Below are positions 41,064-49,402 of a DNA stretch of 64,000 bases, piece after piece. Under the pieces are notes generated by a model. The model did no database searches. It saw nothing but the letters and a program-made list of their open reading frames with translations, and was not told the origin of the DNA. The stretch is from the NCBI RefSeq assembly GCF_011682235.2, contig NZ_CP076718.1:3644400-3708399 (forward strand), given 5' to 3'. A program made the translations under genes and the position numbers. Origin of the DNA: Rhodocaloribacter litoris. GTDB lineage: Bacteria > Bacteroidota > Rhodothermia > Rhodothermales > ISCAR-4553. Within the stretch, counting starts at the first letter, position 1; the number at the start of each line of letters is the position of its first letter.

Positions 41064-41564
41064 ATGAACGGTCATGTGCTCGTGCTCAACCAGGACTACC
41101 GGGCGCTGACGGTTTGCAGCGTGCAGCGGGCGGCGGTGCTCGTCATTCTGCAGAAAGCGGAGCTCGTCGAGGCGATGCCGGAGCGTTACCTGCGCTCGCC
41201 CGGCTTCCGCCTGCCCTGGCCCAGCATCGTCCGCCTGAAGGCCTACGTGTCCGTGCCCTACAAACGCATCCTGCTCACGCGGAAAAACATCCTCCGGCGC
41301 GACCATTTCCGGTGCCAGTACTGCGGGAGCCGGGAGCGCCTGACCATCGACCACATCCTGCCCCGCTCGCGGGGGGGGCCGGACACCTGGGAAAACCTTG
41401 TGGCGGCCTGTGTGCCCTGCAACAACCGGAAGGGGAACCGGACGCCCGAAGAGGCCGGTATGTCGCTGCGGCGCCGGCCGTTCCGCCCCAGCCACGTCAT
41501 GTTCATCCGCGATTACGTCGGCACCGTGGACGAGGCCTGGAAGCCCTATCTCTTCTTGAAATAA
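41064..41564 (+). CDS. HNH endonuclease domain protein
   Basis: This 166-residue protein has a roughly 75-residue N-terminal domain (VLVLNQDYRALTVCSVQRA). A zinc-HNH domain follows: Cys84/Cys87 (CQYCG), Asp96-His97 (TIDHILPRSRGG), the Asn in TWENL (111) and Cys116/Cys119 (CVPCNNRKGN). This architecture is widespread and usually chromosomal in Bacteroidota and cyanobacteria. It is not a typical homing or restriction enzyme, and its target is unknown. GGGAGGGGAGG precedes the ATG. It lies just downstream of the tnpB element, probably by chance. Confidence 0.9.
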   Translation: MNGHVLVLNQDYRALTVCSVQRAAVLVILQKAELVEAMPERYLRSPGFRLPWPSIVRLKAYVSVPYKRILLTRKNILRRDHFRCQYCGSRERLTIDHILPRSRGGPDTWENLVAACVPCNNRKGNRTPEEAGMSLRRRPFRPSHVMFIRDYVGTVDEAWKPYLFLK

Positions 41565-41712
41565 TCGTCGTTTCGGCGGAACGCCCTGCCCGTGAGGCGT
41601 AGCAAGGGACAGGCGATCTGAGAGCGCACGTGCGATTTCAGGTCGCCCGGGGTGCCGGTTGCGTGCGTGGCCGGCCCGGCCGTATGATCCGTTTCCCAGC
41701 CCGGAAGATCCC

Positions 41713-42189
41713 GTGGTTTCCCGTTCTGCGCTGCTCGTGGCCCGGCTGCTCTGGGGCGTGCCCGTCCTGCTGTTCCTGCTGGCCGGCTATCAGGCCAAGG
41801 TGGCCCGTGATCTCCGGCACACCCTGGACGAAGGCATGCCCGCCCGGGCCGAGGTGACCGCCTACCACCGCGTCGACCGGAAGGACGTGACGCATGCCGA
41901 GGTGAGCCTGCGTGTTCGCCTGGCCGGCGGGGCCGTGCTCGAGAAACGGCAGCTCGCCCTGCCCTACTCGCTGGCCTTCCTGGTCGAACGGGACACGCTC
42001 GACGTGCGGGTGTTGCCGGGGGCGGATCAGGAGGTGGTCATCACCGAGATCGCCGCCACGCAGGCCCGCATCGCCCGGATGAACGCGGCGATGAGTTTCG
42101 TCGCGTTCCTGCTCTTCGGCGCCGGGGTCTTCTGGTGGAACCGGTATCTCCGGCGACGGGGCGACCCGGCACGCAGGAGCGCGGCCTGA
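41713..42189 (+). CDS. Small membrane protein, DUF3592-like
   Basis: The 158-residue protein has two membrane segments, one near residues 10-28 (WGVPVLLFLLAGYQA) and one near 130-145 (MSFVAFLLFGAGVFWW). They flank an extracytoplasmic beta-rich domain (AEVTAYHRVDRKDVTHAEVSLRVRL, RDTLDVRVLPGADQEVVI). This is the layout of DUF3592 proteins. The GTG at 41713 with GGAAG upstream is my choice of start; a TTG at 41659 also opens the frame. Function is unknown. It converges on msrP with a 17-bp gap. Confidence 0.7.
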   Translation: MVSRSALLVARLLWGVPVLLFLLAGYQAKVARDLRHTLDEGMPARAEVTAYHRVDRKDVTHAEVSLRVRLAGGAVLEKRQLALPYSLAFLVERDTLDVRVLPGADQEVVITEIAATQARIARMNAAMSFVAFLLFGAGVFWWNRYLRRRGDPARRSAA

Positions 42190-42206
42190 GGGGCGAGGCG
42201 CGCCCT

Positions 42207-43265
42207 TCAACGTGCCATCGGGCGGACGGGTGTCGTCGGCTCGTCGGGATAGAGGTGGCCGACCCACTCGGTGTACCCGTTGAAGAGCTGTGTCGGGACG
42301 CGGCGCACATCGTCCAGGCTCGCCATGAACCGCTCCGAGGCCTGGCTCCAGCGCGGGTGCGGGATGTTCGGGTTGACGTTCGAGAGGAAGCCGTATTCGT
42401 TCGGCTGCAGGTCGTTCCAGAACGTCGGCGGCTGGCGGTCTACGAACTCGATCCGGACGAACGCCTTCGGCCCCTTGTAGCCGTACTTCCAGGGAAGCAC
42501 CAGGCGGAGGGGGGAGCCGTTCTGTTTCGGCAGGGGCTCGCCGTACATGCCGGTGGCGACGAAGGCCAGCTCGTTCACGGCCTCGTCCATCCGGAGCCCT
42601 TCGTAGTACGGCCAGGGATAGAACGATTTCGAGGCGGCCAGGCCGGGCATCTGCTCGGGCCGGTTGAGGCAGACGAACCGGACGTGGGTGGCCTTCGAGA
42701 GCGGCCGGCACTGCTCGATGAGCTTGCGCAACGGGAAACCCGTCCAGGGAATCGTCATCGACCAGGCCTCGACGCAGCGGAAACGATAGAGGCGCTCCTC
42801 CAGGGGCATCCGGCGGATGAGGCCGGCCACATCCAGCGTCAAGGGCTTCTCCACGAGGCCCCGCACCTCCAGCGTCATCGGGAATGGTTCGTAGGCACCC
42901 GTTACCGGCCAGACGTTTTTGAGGTCCGCCGTGTTGTTCTTGAACTCGTAGAAGTTGTTGTACGAGGAGGCGGCGAGGCGGTCGGTGATCCGGCGCTCCG
43001 GTACCGTGAAGCGGGGGTTGCGCGTGGCGGGGAGGCCGTCGCGCGGGGCGCTGGCGGGGATCGTGTCGAGCGGGCCGTCCGGTCCGGGGAGGACGTGGCG
43101 GCGGGCCGGCTCCGAGGTACAGCCCGGAAGGGCGGGACCGGCGACGAGGGCGATGCCGCCCAGGCCCAGTTGCCGGATGAAGGCGCGGCGGTTCCGGTAG
43201 GCCGCCGGGTCGGTCACGTCCCGTTCACGGGCCTGCCAGCCGGGAGGAAGGATCAGATAGGCCAT
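42207..43265 (-). CDS. msrP: Protein-methionine-sulfoxide reductase catalytic subunit MsrP (YedY)
   Basis: This 352-residue molybdoenzyme is exported folded through Tat. The signal has RNRRAFIRQLG (residues 24-34) followed by a hydrophobic stretch. Cys164 in RFRCVEAWSMTIPW is the expected molybdenum ligand. Other conserved parts are NNFYEF, GSPLRLVLPWKYGYKGPKAFVRIEF and PNIPHPRWSQASER. MsrP repairs oxidised methionine in periplasmic proteins with electrons from the membrane heme protein MsrQ. No msrQ gene is adjacent. Start 43265 puts the Tat motif 25 residues in; the long upstream extension is not supported. Confidence 0.95.
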   Translation of the reverse strand: MAYLILPPGWQARERDVTDPAAYRNRRAFIRQLGLGGIALVAGPALPGCTSEPARRHVLPGPDGPLDTIPASAPRDGLPATRNPRFTVPERRITDRLAASSYNNFYEFKNNTADLKNVWPVTGAYEPFPMTLEVRGLVEKPLTLDVAGLIRRMPLEERLYRFRCVEAWSMTIPWTGFPLRKLIEQCRPLSKATHVRFVCLNRPEQMPGLAASKSFYPWPYYEGLRMDEAVNELAFVATGMYGEPLPKQNGSPLRLVLPWKYGYKGPKAFVRIEFVDRQPPTFWNDLQPNEYGFLSNVNPNIPHPRWSQASERFMASLDDVRRVPTQLFNGYTEWVGHLYPDEPTTPVRPMAR

Positions 43266-43471
43266 CGGTGTGCAGGTCGAAGCGGAGGATGGTACGGACG
43301 TGAGGGTAGGACGCACCAGCGGCCTTCTTGTTACCGCCTCGAAGAAGATGTTGTGGAGATTGAAAGGATGGGGATACAGGACCGGCAGGGAGGAAGACCG
43401 GAACGAACCGCCGGCCGGGCGCGGCGTATAGTCCCGTGTCGCCCGTTCCTTGGACGTCTGTTCCACGACTG

Positions 43472-43551
43472 TTGGGGGTGCCCTGTCTCGTGGCAGGGCT
43501 GAGATCATACCCTTGGAACCTGATCCGGATCATACCGGCGTAGGGAAACAG
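43472..43551 (+). promoter_or_regulatory. TPP riboswitch (THI element)
   Basis: The thi-box consensus is clear: GGGGTGCC ... GGCTGAGATCATACCC ... GAACCTGATCCGGATCATACCGGCGTAGGGAAACAG. It binds thiamine pyrophosphate. An intrinsic terminator (43618-43653) follows about 65 bp later and precedes the receptor gene at 43685. This points to control by transcription attenuation, off when TPP is abundant. The rest of the 419-bp gap 43266-43684 has no coding sequence; the promoter should lie upstream of 43472. Confidence 0.97.
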
Positions 43552-43617
43552 GAGCCGTGGTTTTGCCGCGGGGGCACCGGTGTGCCCCTCCGTGTGCGGG
43601 ACCGTTCTGCCGCCAGA

Positions 43618-43653
43618 CCGCCCTCATCAGTCACGATGACGGGCGGTTTTTTC
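43618..43653 (+). terminator. Intrinsic terminator of TPP riboswitch
   Basis: The hairpin CCGCCC-TCATC / GATGA-CGGGCGG with one mismatched/bulged position is followed by TTTTTT. It lies between the TPP aptamer and the TonB receptor start, so it is the likely expression platform. Confidence 0.88.
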
Positions 43654-43684
43654 GTTTTCTCCCCTTCACCATCCCCTTTTTCCC

Positions 43685-46234
43685 ATGTTGACCTACAGGA
43701 GAACTTTGCGGCCGGTACCTGCTGCGTTCTGGATCGCGGGGCTACTGTGCTGGGTGCTGGGGCCGACGGCGGTTCCGGCGCAGCCTGCCACCGTGCACGG
43801 CTTCGTCGCCGACGAGACGGGAAGGCCACTGGCCGGCGCCAGCGCGGTGCTCATGGACGCCGCCACCGGGCAACAGCGCTACGGCACGGCGACCGGGCTC
43901 GACGGTACGTTCCGGCTCGAACGGGTGCGGCCCGGTGCCTACCGCCTCGCCGTCACGTTCGTCGGGTACGCGGCGCACGAGGAGCCGGTCGAGGTGGCCG
44001 GCGGGGCGACGCTCGAGGTTCGCGTCCGGCTGGTGGCCACGGCGATCCCACAGCCCGAGGTGGTCGTGACCGAGACGCGCGCGCGCCCCGGCCTGACCCC
44101 CATCACCTACAGCAACCTGACGGCGCGTGACCTGGAGGTGCAGCCCGCCATGAAGGACCTGCCGGTTCACCTGGCAACGCTGCCCTCGATCACCTACTAT
44201 TCCGAGAACGGCAACGGCATCGGCTATTCGTACCTGCGCATGCGCGGCTTCGACCAGCGCCGCCTGGCTGTGGCGATCAACGGCGTGCCGCAGAACGACC
44301 CGGAGGAGCACAACGTCTTCTGGATCAACTTCTTCGACATCGAAGGTTCGGTCGAAGACATCCAGGTGCAGCGCGGGGCCGCTTCGGCCTTCTATGGCCC
44401 GACGGCCATCGGCGGCGCCATCAACATCGTGGCGATGCCCTACCGGCCCTATCCGTACGCCGAGGTGGAGCTCGGTTACGGCACGTTCGACACGCAGCAG
44501 TACAGTGTGGAGGCCAACACCGGCCTGCTCGCCGACCGCTTCATCGTCTACGGGCGTTTCAGCCGCCTGCGCTCCGACGGCTACCGCGACTGGTCCTGGA
44601 CGCGGTTCACCCGCTTCTTCGCCGGGGTGCGCTACCTGACCGAGAACGCCACGTGGACGCTCCAGGCCTACGGCGGCCCCCAGCGGGACGGCCTCGCTTT
44701 TTCGGGCATCCCCAAGGCCGCCAACAAGGAGGCCCTCCCGGACGGCTCGGGCGGGGTCATCGACCGGCGCTACAACGCCAGCGCCTTCTCCGGCGACGTG
44801 GAGGACTTTCACCAGCCGCACGTCGAACTCCACCACGAGTGGCGCCTGGCCCCGGACTGGCGGCTCAGCCAGGTGGCCTTCTGGATCCGCGGCATCGGCT
44901 ACTTCGACTTCGACGGGTCGTTTCGCTCGGCCAACTACCTTCGCCTTCCCGACGGCTTCGTGCCCGAGGACCAGCGCGACCTGCCGCTGTTCATCGTAAA
45001 ACCCGAGGCCTCGGTGTTCTTCCGCGCTTTTCTGGATCAGTGGCAGCTCGGCTGGATGCCCCGGCTGACACATGCACACGCCGGAGGGGAGACGACCTTC
45101 GGCGCGGAGGCCCGGCTGCACCGCTCGCTCCGCTGGGGCCGCATCCAGGAGGCGACGGGGCTGCCCGCACACCTCGTCGGGCCGGAAAACGATGTGCGGG
45201 TCTATTCCTTCCGCGGGGAGAAAGCCATCGTCTCGGCCTTCGTGAGCCATCGCTTTCGCCCGCACGCACGGCTGGCCGTGCAGGCCGACGCCCAGCTCAC
45301 CTACCGGCACTACCGGATCTACGACGAGGCGTTCTTCGGGAACCGCTTCAAGAAGCCCTACGTGTTCTTCAACCCCCGCCTCGGGGTGACCTTCAATCCG
45401 GAGCGTCCTTTCAGTGCCTATGCGAGTGTGGCGCTGGCCGGCCGCGAGCCGCGCATGAAATCGCTCTACGACGGGGAAGAGGCCGGCGCCGGCTTCACCC
45501 CGCGGTTCGAGCGGCGACCGGACGGCTCGCTCGATGTGGATCGTCCCTTCGTCAAACCCGAGCACCTCGTCGACGTGGAGGCCGGCGTTGCGGTCCGGCG
45601 GCCGCGCTATCGCCTGGCGGCGAACCTCTTCTTCATGGACTTCCGCGACGAGATCGTGCCCAGCGGCGGGCTCGACCAGTTCGGCGTCCCGCGCACCGGC
45701 AACGCCGAGCACACCCGCCACGTCGGCCTCGAGGTGGAGGCGGCGCTACGCCTGGCGCCCGGCCTCGACCTGACGGGCAATGCCACCCTCAGCCGCAACC
45801 GGTTCGTCGCCTTCACCGAGTACGTCGTGCAGGAAGACGGGACGACCGCCGGGCGCGACCGCTCGGGCAACCCGATCGCCGGCTTTCCCGAGCAGACGGC
45901 CAACCTGGGGCTGCGTTACCAGCGCCACGGGCTGACGGCCTCGGTGCACGCCCGCTTCGCCGGCAAGCAGTACGTCGACAATACCGGCGGCCGCCTGCCC
46001 GATGGCACCCGCTCGCCGGAACGGGTGGTGGACCCTTACACGCTCGTGGATGCCTCCTTCCGCTATGCCTTCCCGGAAGGCTCTCCGTTCCGGGGGCTGG
46101 CGCTCGCCTTCGACGTGAACAACGTCTTCGACGGCAAGGTGCTGCTCTTCGGGAACGAAGGGTTCGGCACCCCGCAGTTCTTTCCGGCGGCCACGCGCCA
46201 CGTGTTCGCCGGGCTGACGTATACGCTTCGCTGA
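43685..46234 (+). CDS. TonB-dependent receptor, presumptive thiamine transporter
   Basis: The 849-residue outer-membrane receptor has a signal peptide and a CarboxypepD_reg-like domain (about 35-120; VHGFVADETGRPLAGASAVL). The plug (about 125-235) shows LPVHLATLPSITYYSENGNG, MRGFDQRRLAVAINGVPQND and QRGAASAFYGPTAIGGAINIV. The barrel ends AATRHVFAGLTYTLR. The ligand is inferred as thiamine or a precursor because a TPP riboswitch with terminator controls the gene. The operon ends at a terminator at 46269. No inner-membrane thiamine permease (PnuT) or thiamine pyrophosphokinase gene is adjacent. Confidence 0.93.
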   Translation: MLTYRRTLRPVPAAFWIAGLLCWVLGPTAVPAQPATVHGFVADETGRPLAGASAVLMDAATGQQRYGTATGLDGTFRLERVRPGAYRLAVTFVGYAAHEEPVEVAGGATLEVRVRLVATAIPQPEVVVTETRARPGLTPITYSNLTARDLEVQPAMKDLPVHLATLPSITYYSENGNGIGYSYLRMRGFDQRRLAVAINGVPQNDPEEHNVFWINFFDIEGSVEDIQVQRGAASAFYGPTAIGGAINIVAMPYRPYPYAEVELGYGTFDTQQYSVEANTGLLADRFIVYGRFSRLRSDGYRDWSWTRFTRFFAGVRYLTENATWTLQAYGGPQRDGLAFSGIPKAANKEALPDGSGGVIDRRYNASAFSGDVEDFHQPHVELHHEWRLAPDWRLSQVAFWIRGIGYFDFDGSFRSANYLRLPDGFVPEDQRDLPLFIVKPEASVFFRAFLDQWQLGWMPRLTHAHAGGETTFGAEARLHRSLRWGRIQEATGLPAHLVGPENDVRVYSFRGEKAIVSAFVSHRFRPHARLAVQADAQLTYRHYRIYDEAFFGNRFKKPYVFFNPRLGVTFNPERPFSAYASVALAGREPRMKSLYDGEEAGAGFTPRFERRPDGSLDVDRPFVKPEHLVDVEAGVAVRRPRYRLAANLFFMDFRDEIVPSGGLDQFGVPRTGNAEHTRHVGLEVEAALRLAPGLDLTGNATLSRNRFVAFTEYVVQEDGTTAGRDRSGNPIAGFPEQTANLGLRYQRHGLTASVHARFAGKQYVDNTGGRLPDGTRSPERVVDPYTLVDASFRYAFPEGSPFRGLALAFDVNNVFDGKVLLFGNEGFGTPQFFPAATRHVFAGLTYTLR

Positions 46235-46268
46235 GGAACCGCCGGATCCGTCGAGGTCCCATCGCCAC

Positions 46269-46308
46269 ACGGCCACGGGGGAACGCAGCTTCTCCCGTGG
46301 CCGTTTTT
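46269..46308 (+). terminator. Intrinsic terminator after thiamine TonB receptor
   Basis: A perfect 11-bp stem (ACGGCCACGGG 46269-46279 against CCCGTGGCCGT 46294-46304) is followed by TTTTGT. It ends the riboswitch-controlled transcript. Confidence 0.9.
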
Positions 46309-46349
46309 GTGTGCGCGAGCAACCTGAAGCCATTCCACCGTTGCCTCAC

Positions 46350-46781
46350 ATGCTGGTGCTTCGCAATGCCTATCTCGGCGCCGTCGCCGGGCTGATCGCC
46401 GGCAGCCTGGTGCTCGGGCTCGGCGGCAGGCTCCTGCTGGGGCTGCCCGTCGCCGCGGGTGCGGCGGATGCGTTCGGGGGCACGAGCACGTTCGAGATGG
46501 TCGTGGCCGGTGCGGTCATCGGCATCAGTGCCGGCCTCCTCTACGGGTTCGTGCTGTCGCCGGTGCGCGGGCCCGAGTACCTCAAGGGGGGCATCTTCGG
46601 GCTGCTGGTGATGGGCGCCGTGTTGCTTTTCTACCTCCGGGTGCCGGCCCTGGCCCGCCCGCCGCTCTGGTTCGTCTCGCTGATCGTCCTGGCCCTGCTC
46701 TTTGCCGGATTCGGCGTGGTCCTCGTCGCCTTCGAGCGGTGGCTCCGGCGATGGACGCTGGCCTGGACGGAGGCGGAGTGA
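46350..46781 (+). CDS. Four-helix integral membrane protein of unknown function
   Basis: This 143-residue protein is almost entirely membrane. About four hydrophobic, Gly/Leu-rich segments are seen: AVAGLIAGSLVLGLGGRLLL, VVAGAVIGISAGLLYGFVL, GGIFGLLVMGAVLLFYL and FVSLIVLALLFAGFGVVLV. No catalytic motif is seen and I do not recognise the family. ATG 46350 starts at the membrane segment. The TruC gene follows on the same strand 35 bp after its stop, so the two may be cotranscribed. Confidence 0.68.
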   Translation: MLVLRNAYLGAVAGLIAGSLVLGLGGRLLLGLPVAAGAADAFGGTSTFEMVVAGAVIGISAGLLYGFVLSPVRGPEYLKGGIFGLLVMGAVLLFYLRVPALARPPLWFVSLIVLALLFAGFGVVLVAFERWLRRWTLAWTEAE

Positions 46782-46816
46782 GATCGTCCGTATTGTTGCC
46801 GAAGCAAAAGCCCGTG

Positions 46817-47563
46817 ATGGAGACCAACCTGCCCGATGTGCTCGAAGTGTTGTATCAGGACGAACATTATGTGGCGGTGAACAAGCCGGCGGGGTTGCTG
46901 GTGCATCGGAGCCGGATCGCCCGGGATGCCGACCGGTTCGCGTTACAGATGGTGCGCGACCAGGTCGGGCAGTGGGTCTACCCGGTGCACCGGCTCGACC
47001 GGCCGACCTCCGGGGTGTTGCTCTTCGGCCTGAGTTCCGAGGCGGCGCGGCACCTGGGCCTCGCCCTGGCCGAGCGGACGGTGCGCAAGACCTACCTTGC
47101 CGTCGTCCGGGGCCATCCCGGGCCGCGCGGCCGGGTCGTGCGTCCCCTCAAAGAGCCGCGGGACGAACCCGTCGACGACGCGGAACCGGACGACCGGCAG
47201 TCGCGCCCGGCCGTGACCCTCTACCGCCGGCTCGCCGCCGTCGAGTTGCCGGTGGCCGTCAGCCGTTATCCGACGAGCCGCTATGCCCTGGTGGCCCTGC
47301 GCCCGCGCACGGGCAGGCGGCACCAGCTCCGGCGCCACATGAAGCACATCGCCCACCCCATCATCGGCGACCGCAAGTACGGCGACCCCCGGCACAACCA
47401 GTTCTTCGAGCTGCAGCTCGGGTGCCGCCGGATGCTGCTGCATGCACGCCGCCTGGCTTTCCGCCATCCGTACACCGGAGCCCCGGTGACGATCGAGGCC
47501 GGTCTGGACGACGGCTTCGCGACGGTGCTCGAACGGCTCGGCTGGGGACCGCTTCCATGTTGA
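46817..47563 (+). CDS. truC: tRNA pseudouridine synthase TruC (RluA family)
   Basis: The 248-residue pseudouridine synthase has the catalytic motif YPVHRLDRPTSGVLLFGLS with its Asp. Other RluA signatures are VAVNKPAGLLVHRS, RKTYLAVVRGHP, RPRTGRRHQLRRHMKHIAHPIIGDRKYGD and MLLHARRLAFRHP. TruC modifies U65 of tRNA. The size and the HRLDRPTSGVLLF form match TruC better than RluA/RluD, and no S4 domain is present. The start at 46817 is used; the longer frame overlaps the upstream membrane gene. Confidence 0.88.
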   Translation: METNLPDVLEVLYQDEHYVAVNKPAGLLVHRSRIARDADRFALQMVRDQVGQWVYPVHRLDRPTSGVLLFGLSSEAARHLGLALAERTVRKTYLAVVRGHPGPRGRVVRPLKEPRDEPVDDAEPDDRQSRPAVTLYRRLAAVELPVAVSRYPTSRYALVALRPRTGRRHQLRRHMKHIAHPIIGDRKYGDPRHNQFFELQLGCRRMLLHARRLAFRHPYTGAPVTIEAGLDDGFATVLERLGWGPLPC

Positions 47564-47636
47564 GACGGGCCCCGCCGGGAAACCCGGGTGGAGAGACCGG
47601 GTATCAGCGCACGTGGATTCCAGAGAAAGCCCTGCC

Positions 47637-48575
47637 ATGCGGTCCCTGAACGCGTTCCAGCTACCCCGCTACCGGACAGGCACCCGGTGGCTCGCCATCG
47701 GATGCCTGGGCCTGCTCATGATGGCCGGCTCACGCCCGGCAACGGCGCAGGAGTTCAACTGCCGGGTGAGTGTCAACTACCAGAACCTCACCGGGTCGGA
47801 CTTCTCGTTCCTGCAAGACCTTCAGCAGGCCGTCAGCGAATACCTCAACCAGCGAAGCTGGACCGAAGACCGCTTCCTCGACCACGAACGCATCGACTGT
47901 TCTTTCTCCATCTTCTTCCAGGAGGCCGTGAGCCTCTCCAGCTTTCGCGCCCGGCTCGTCATCGCACTGAGCCGGCCCATCTACGGCACGAGCGGGCAGA
48001 CGAACGTCGTCCAGATCAGCGACGAGAACTGGCGGTTCGACTACACACGCGGCACCCCCCTGATTCATGACATCGACCGCTTCGACCCCCTGACCTCGGT
48101 GCTCGATTTCTACGCGTACCTGCTGCTCGGCTACGACTACGACACCTTCAGCTCGCTCGGCGGGACGAAGTATTTCCAGCAGGCCCGCCTGATCGCCGAG
48201 CTGGCGCGCTCGTCCGGCGCTCCCGGGTGGACCCAGCTCGGCGGAGATCGCAGCCGCGGCGAGTTGATCTCCCAGATCCAGGACCCCCGCTTCCAGCCGC
48301 TTCGCCAGGTCTATTTCGATTATCACTTCAACGGGCTCGACCTCTTCACGTCCGACCCCGACCGGGCCCGCGCCAACATCCTGGGGGTGCTCGAAACCCT
48401 GCGTGAGATCAACCGGGACGTGTCGCGGGCCTACGTGCTCGACCTCTTCTTCTCGACGAAATTCCAGGAGCTGGCGGCGGTCTTCGAGGGATCTTCGCTG
48501 CGTACCCAGGCCTATGACCTGCTGGCCGAGCTGGATCCGTCCCACCTGAACGAGTACAACAAGCTCGTGCAGTGA
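47637..48575 (+). CDS. DUF4835 protein (PorD-like type IX secretion accessory)
   Basis: This 312-residue secreted protein has a signal peptide (LAIGCLGLLMMAGSRPATAQ). Its DUF4835 body starts EFNCRVSVNYQNL, continues RIDCSFSIFFQEAVSLSSFRARLVIAL and SVLDFYAYLLLGYDYDTFSSLGG, and ends DPSHLNEYNKLVQ. In Bacteroidota members of this family are named PorD and linked to the type IX secretion system. No other T9SS gene lies in this window, so a T9SS role is only by family. The stop overlaps the GTG start of the SprT-like gene by 4 bp. Confidence 0.85.
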   Translation: MRSLNAFQLPRYRTGTRWLAIGCLGLLMMAGSRPATAQEFNCRVSVNYQNLTGSDFSFLQDLQQAVSEYLNQRSWTEDRFLDHERIDCSFSIFFQEAVSLSSFRARLVIALSRPIYGTSGQTNVVQISDENWRFDYTRGTPLIHDIDRFDPLTSVLDFYAYLLLGYDYDTFSSLGGTKYFQQARLIAELARSSGAPGWTQLGGDRSRGELISQIQDPRFQPLRQVYFDYHFNGLDLFTSDPDRARANILGVLETLREINRDVSRAYVLDLFFSTKFQELAAVFEGSSLRTQAYDLLAELDPSHLNEYNKLVQ

Positions 48576-49129
48576 CGGTCCGGGCGAGCGGGGCGGCAGG
48601 AGGGCCGGGCGAGGAGGGCCTCGGGGAGGTGGAGGCGGGCGCCCGGCGGTTGATGGGCGAACTCGGCCTCCGGCACCTGGGCGCTTCCCTTTTCAGTCTC
48701 GGCTGGACGTTCGGCTTCGACCGCGCACGCCGCCGGCCCGGCTGCTGCCGGTGGCGGCGGGGCGAGGTGCCCCTGAAACGCATCACCCTGTCGAAGCATT
48801 TTGCGGCGGCGCTGGGATGGGCGGGGATGGAAGCCGTGATGCGGCACGAGATCGCGCACGCGCTGGACTTCGAGACGCGGGGCCGCAGCGGGCACGACGA
48901 TGTGTGGAAGGCCTGGGCCCTGCAGTGCGGGGCCGAGCCGACGCGATGCTACGAGGGCGACGAGCCGGCCGGGGCCGCCGCCCCCTACCAGGGCACCTGC
49001 CCCTCCTGCGGGGCCGTCTATCCTTTCTACCGCCGCCTGAAACGGCCCCGGGCCTGCGGGGCGTGCTGCGACCGGTATAACGGCGGGCGATATGCTGCGG
49101 CCTTTCGGCTCGTGATCCGCAGACGCTAG
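48572..49129 (+). CDS. SprT-like zinc metalloprotein
   Basis: This 185-residue protein has an SprT-like domain. It shows the HExxH site MRHEIAHALDFE, a downstream His in SGHDDVWKAWALQCG and a C-terminal zinc ribbon (TCPSCGAVYPFYRRL ... ACGACCDRY). SprT/Spartan-like proteins are DNA-protein crosslink proteases or related metalloproteins; the bacterial role is poorly known. The start is the GTG at 48572, overlapping the PorD-like stop (GTGA), so translation is probably coupled. The N-terminal 20 residues are Gly/Glu-rich and perhaps disordered. Confidence 0.85.
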   Translation: MTVRASGAAGGPGEEGLGEVEAGARRLMGELGLRHLGASLFSLGWTFGFDRARRRPGCCRWRRGEVPLKRITLSKHFAAALGWAGMEAVMRHEIAHALDFETRGRSGHDDVWKAWALQCGAEPTRCYEGDEPAGAAAPYQGTCPSCGAVYPFYRRLKRPRACGACCDRYNGGRYAAAFRLVIRRR

Positions 49130-49139
49130 AGGACCACCG

Positions 49140-49385
49140 ATGGAGGACTGGATCGACGTCGGCGAGCAGGTGCCCGAAGAGGCGGTGACCGTCTGCATAC
49201 GCCTGCGCGGGCAGGTCCGCACGGGCTATTACCGCATCCGGGACCGCTGGTACTGGATCGGCGACCTGGACCGGTGGCAGATGAACACGTCCCCCTACTG
49301 GGCCGAAGACCGGGCCTGGTATCTGAATACGGAGGAAATCGAGGGCTGGCGCGCAGAGACGGAACCGGCCGGCCCGGCACCGTAG
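49140..49385 (+). CDS. Small Trp/Tyr-rich hypothetical protein
   Basis: An 81-residue ORF starts at ATG 49140, 10 bp after the SprT-like stop, with TAGAGGA as ribosome binding site. It is rich in Trp and Tyr (RDRWYWIGDLDRWQM, YWAEDRAWYLNTEEIEGW) and acidic, with no signal or membrane segment. I do not recognise it. Spacing and codon use suggest a real gene in the same operon. Confidence 0.65.
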   Translation: MEDWIDVGEQVPEEAVTVCIRLRGQVRTGYYRIRDRWYWIGDLDRWQMNTSPYWAEDRAWYLNTEEIEGWRAETEPAGPAP

Positions 49386-49402
49386 ATCCCGGCCGGTACG
49401 CT

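Noticed and set aside
41064-41564. HNH protein as part of the tnpB element
   Set aside because: It lies outside the right-end hairpin by about 250 bp, has its own ribosome binding site and matches a common chromosomal HNH family, so adjacency is probably accidental.
43742-45721. Minus-strand 659-codon open frame opposite the TonB receptor
   Set aside because: It is a shadow of a riboswitch-controlled receptor with plug and barrel motifs.
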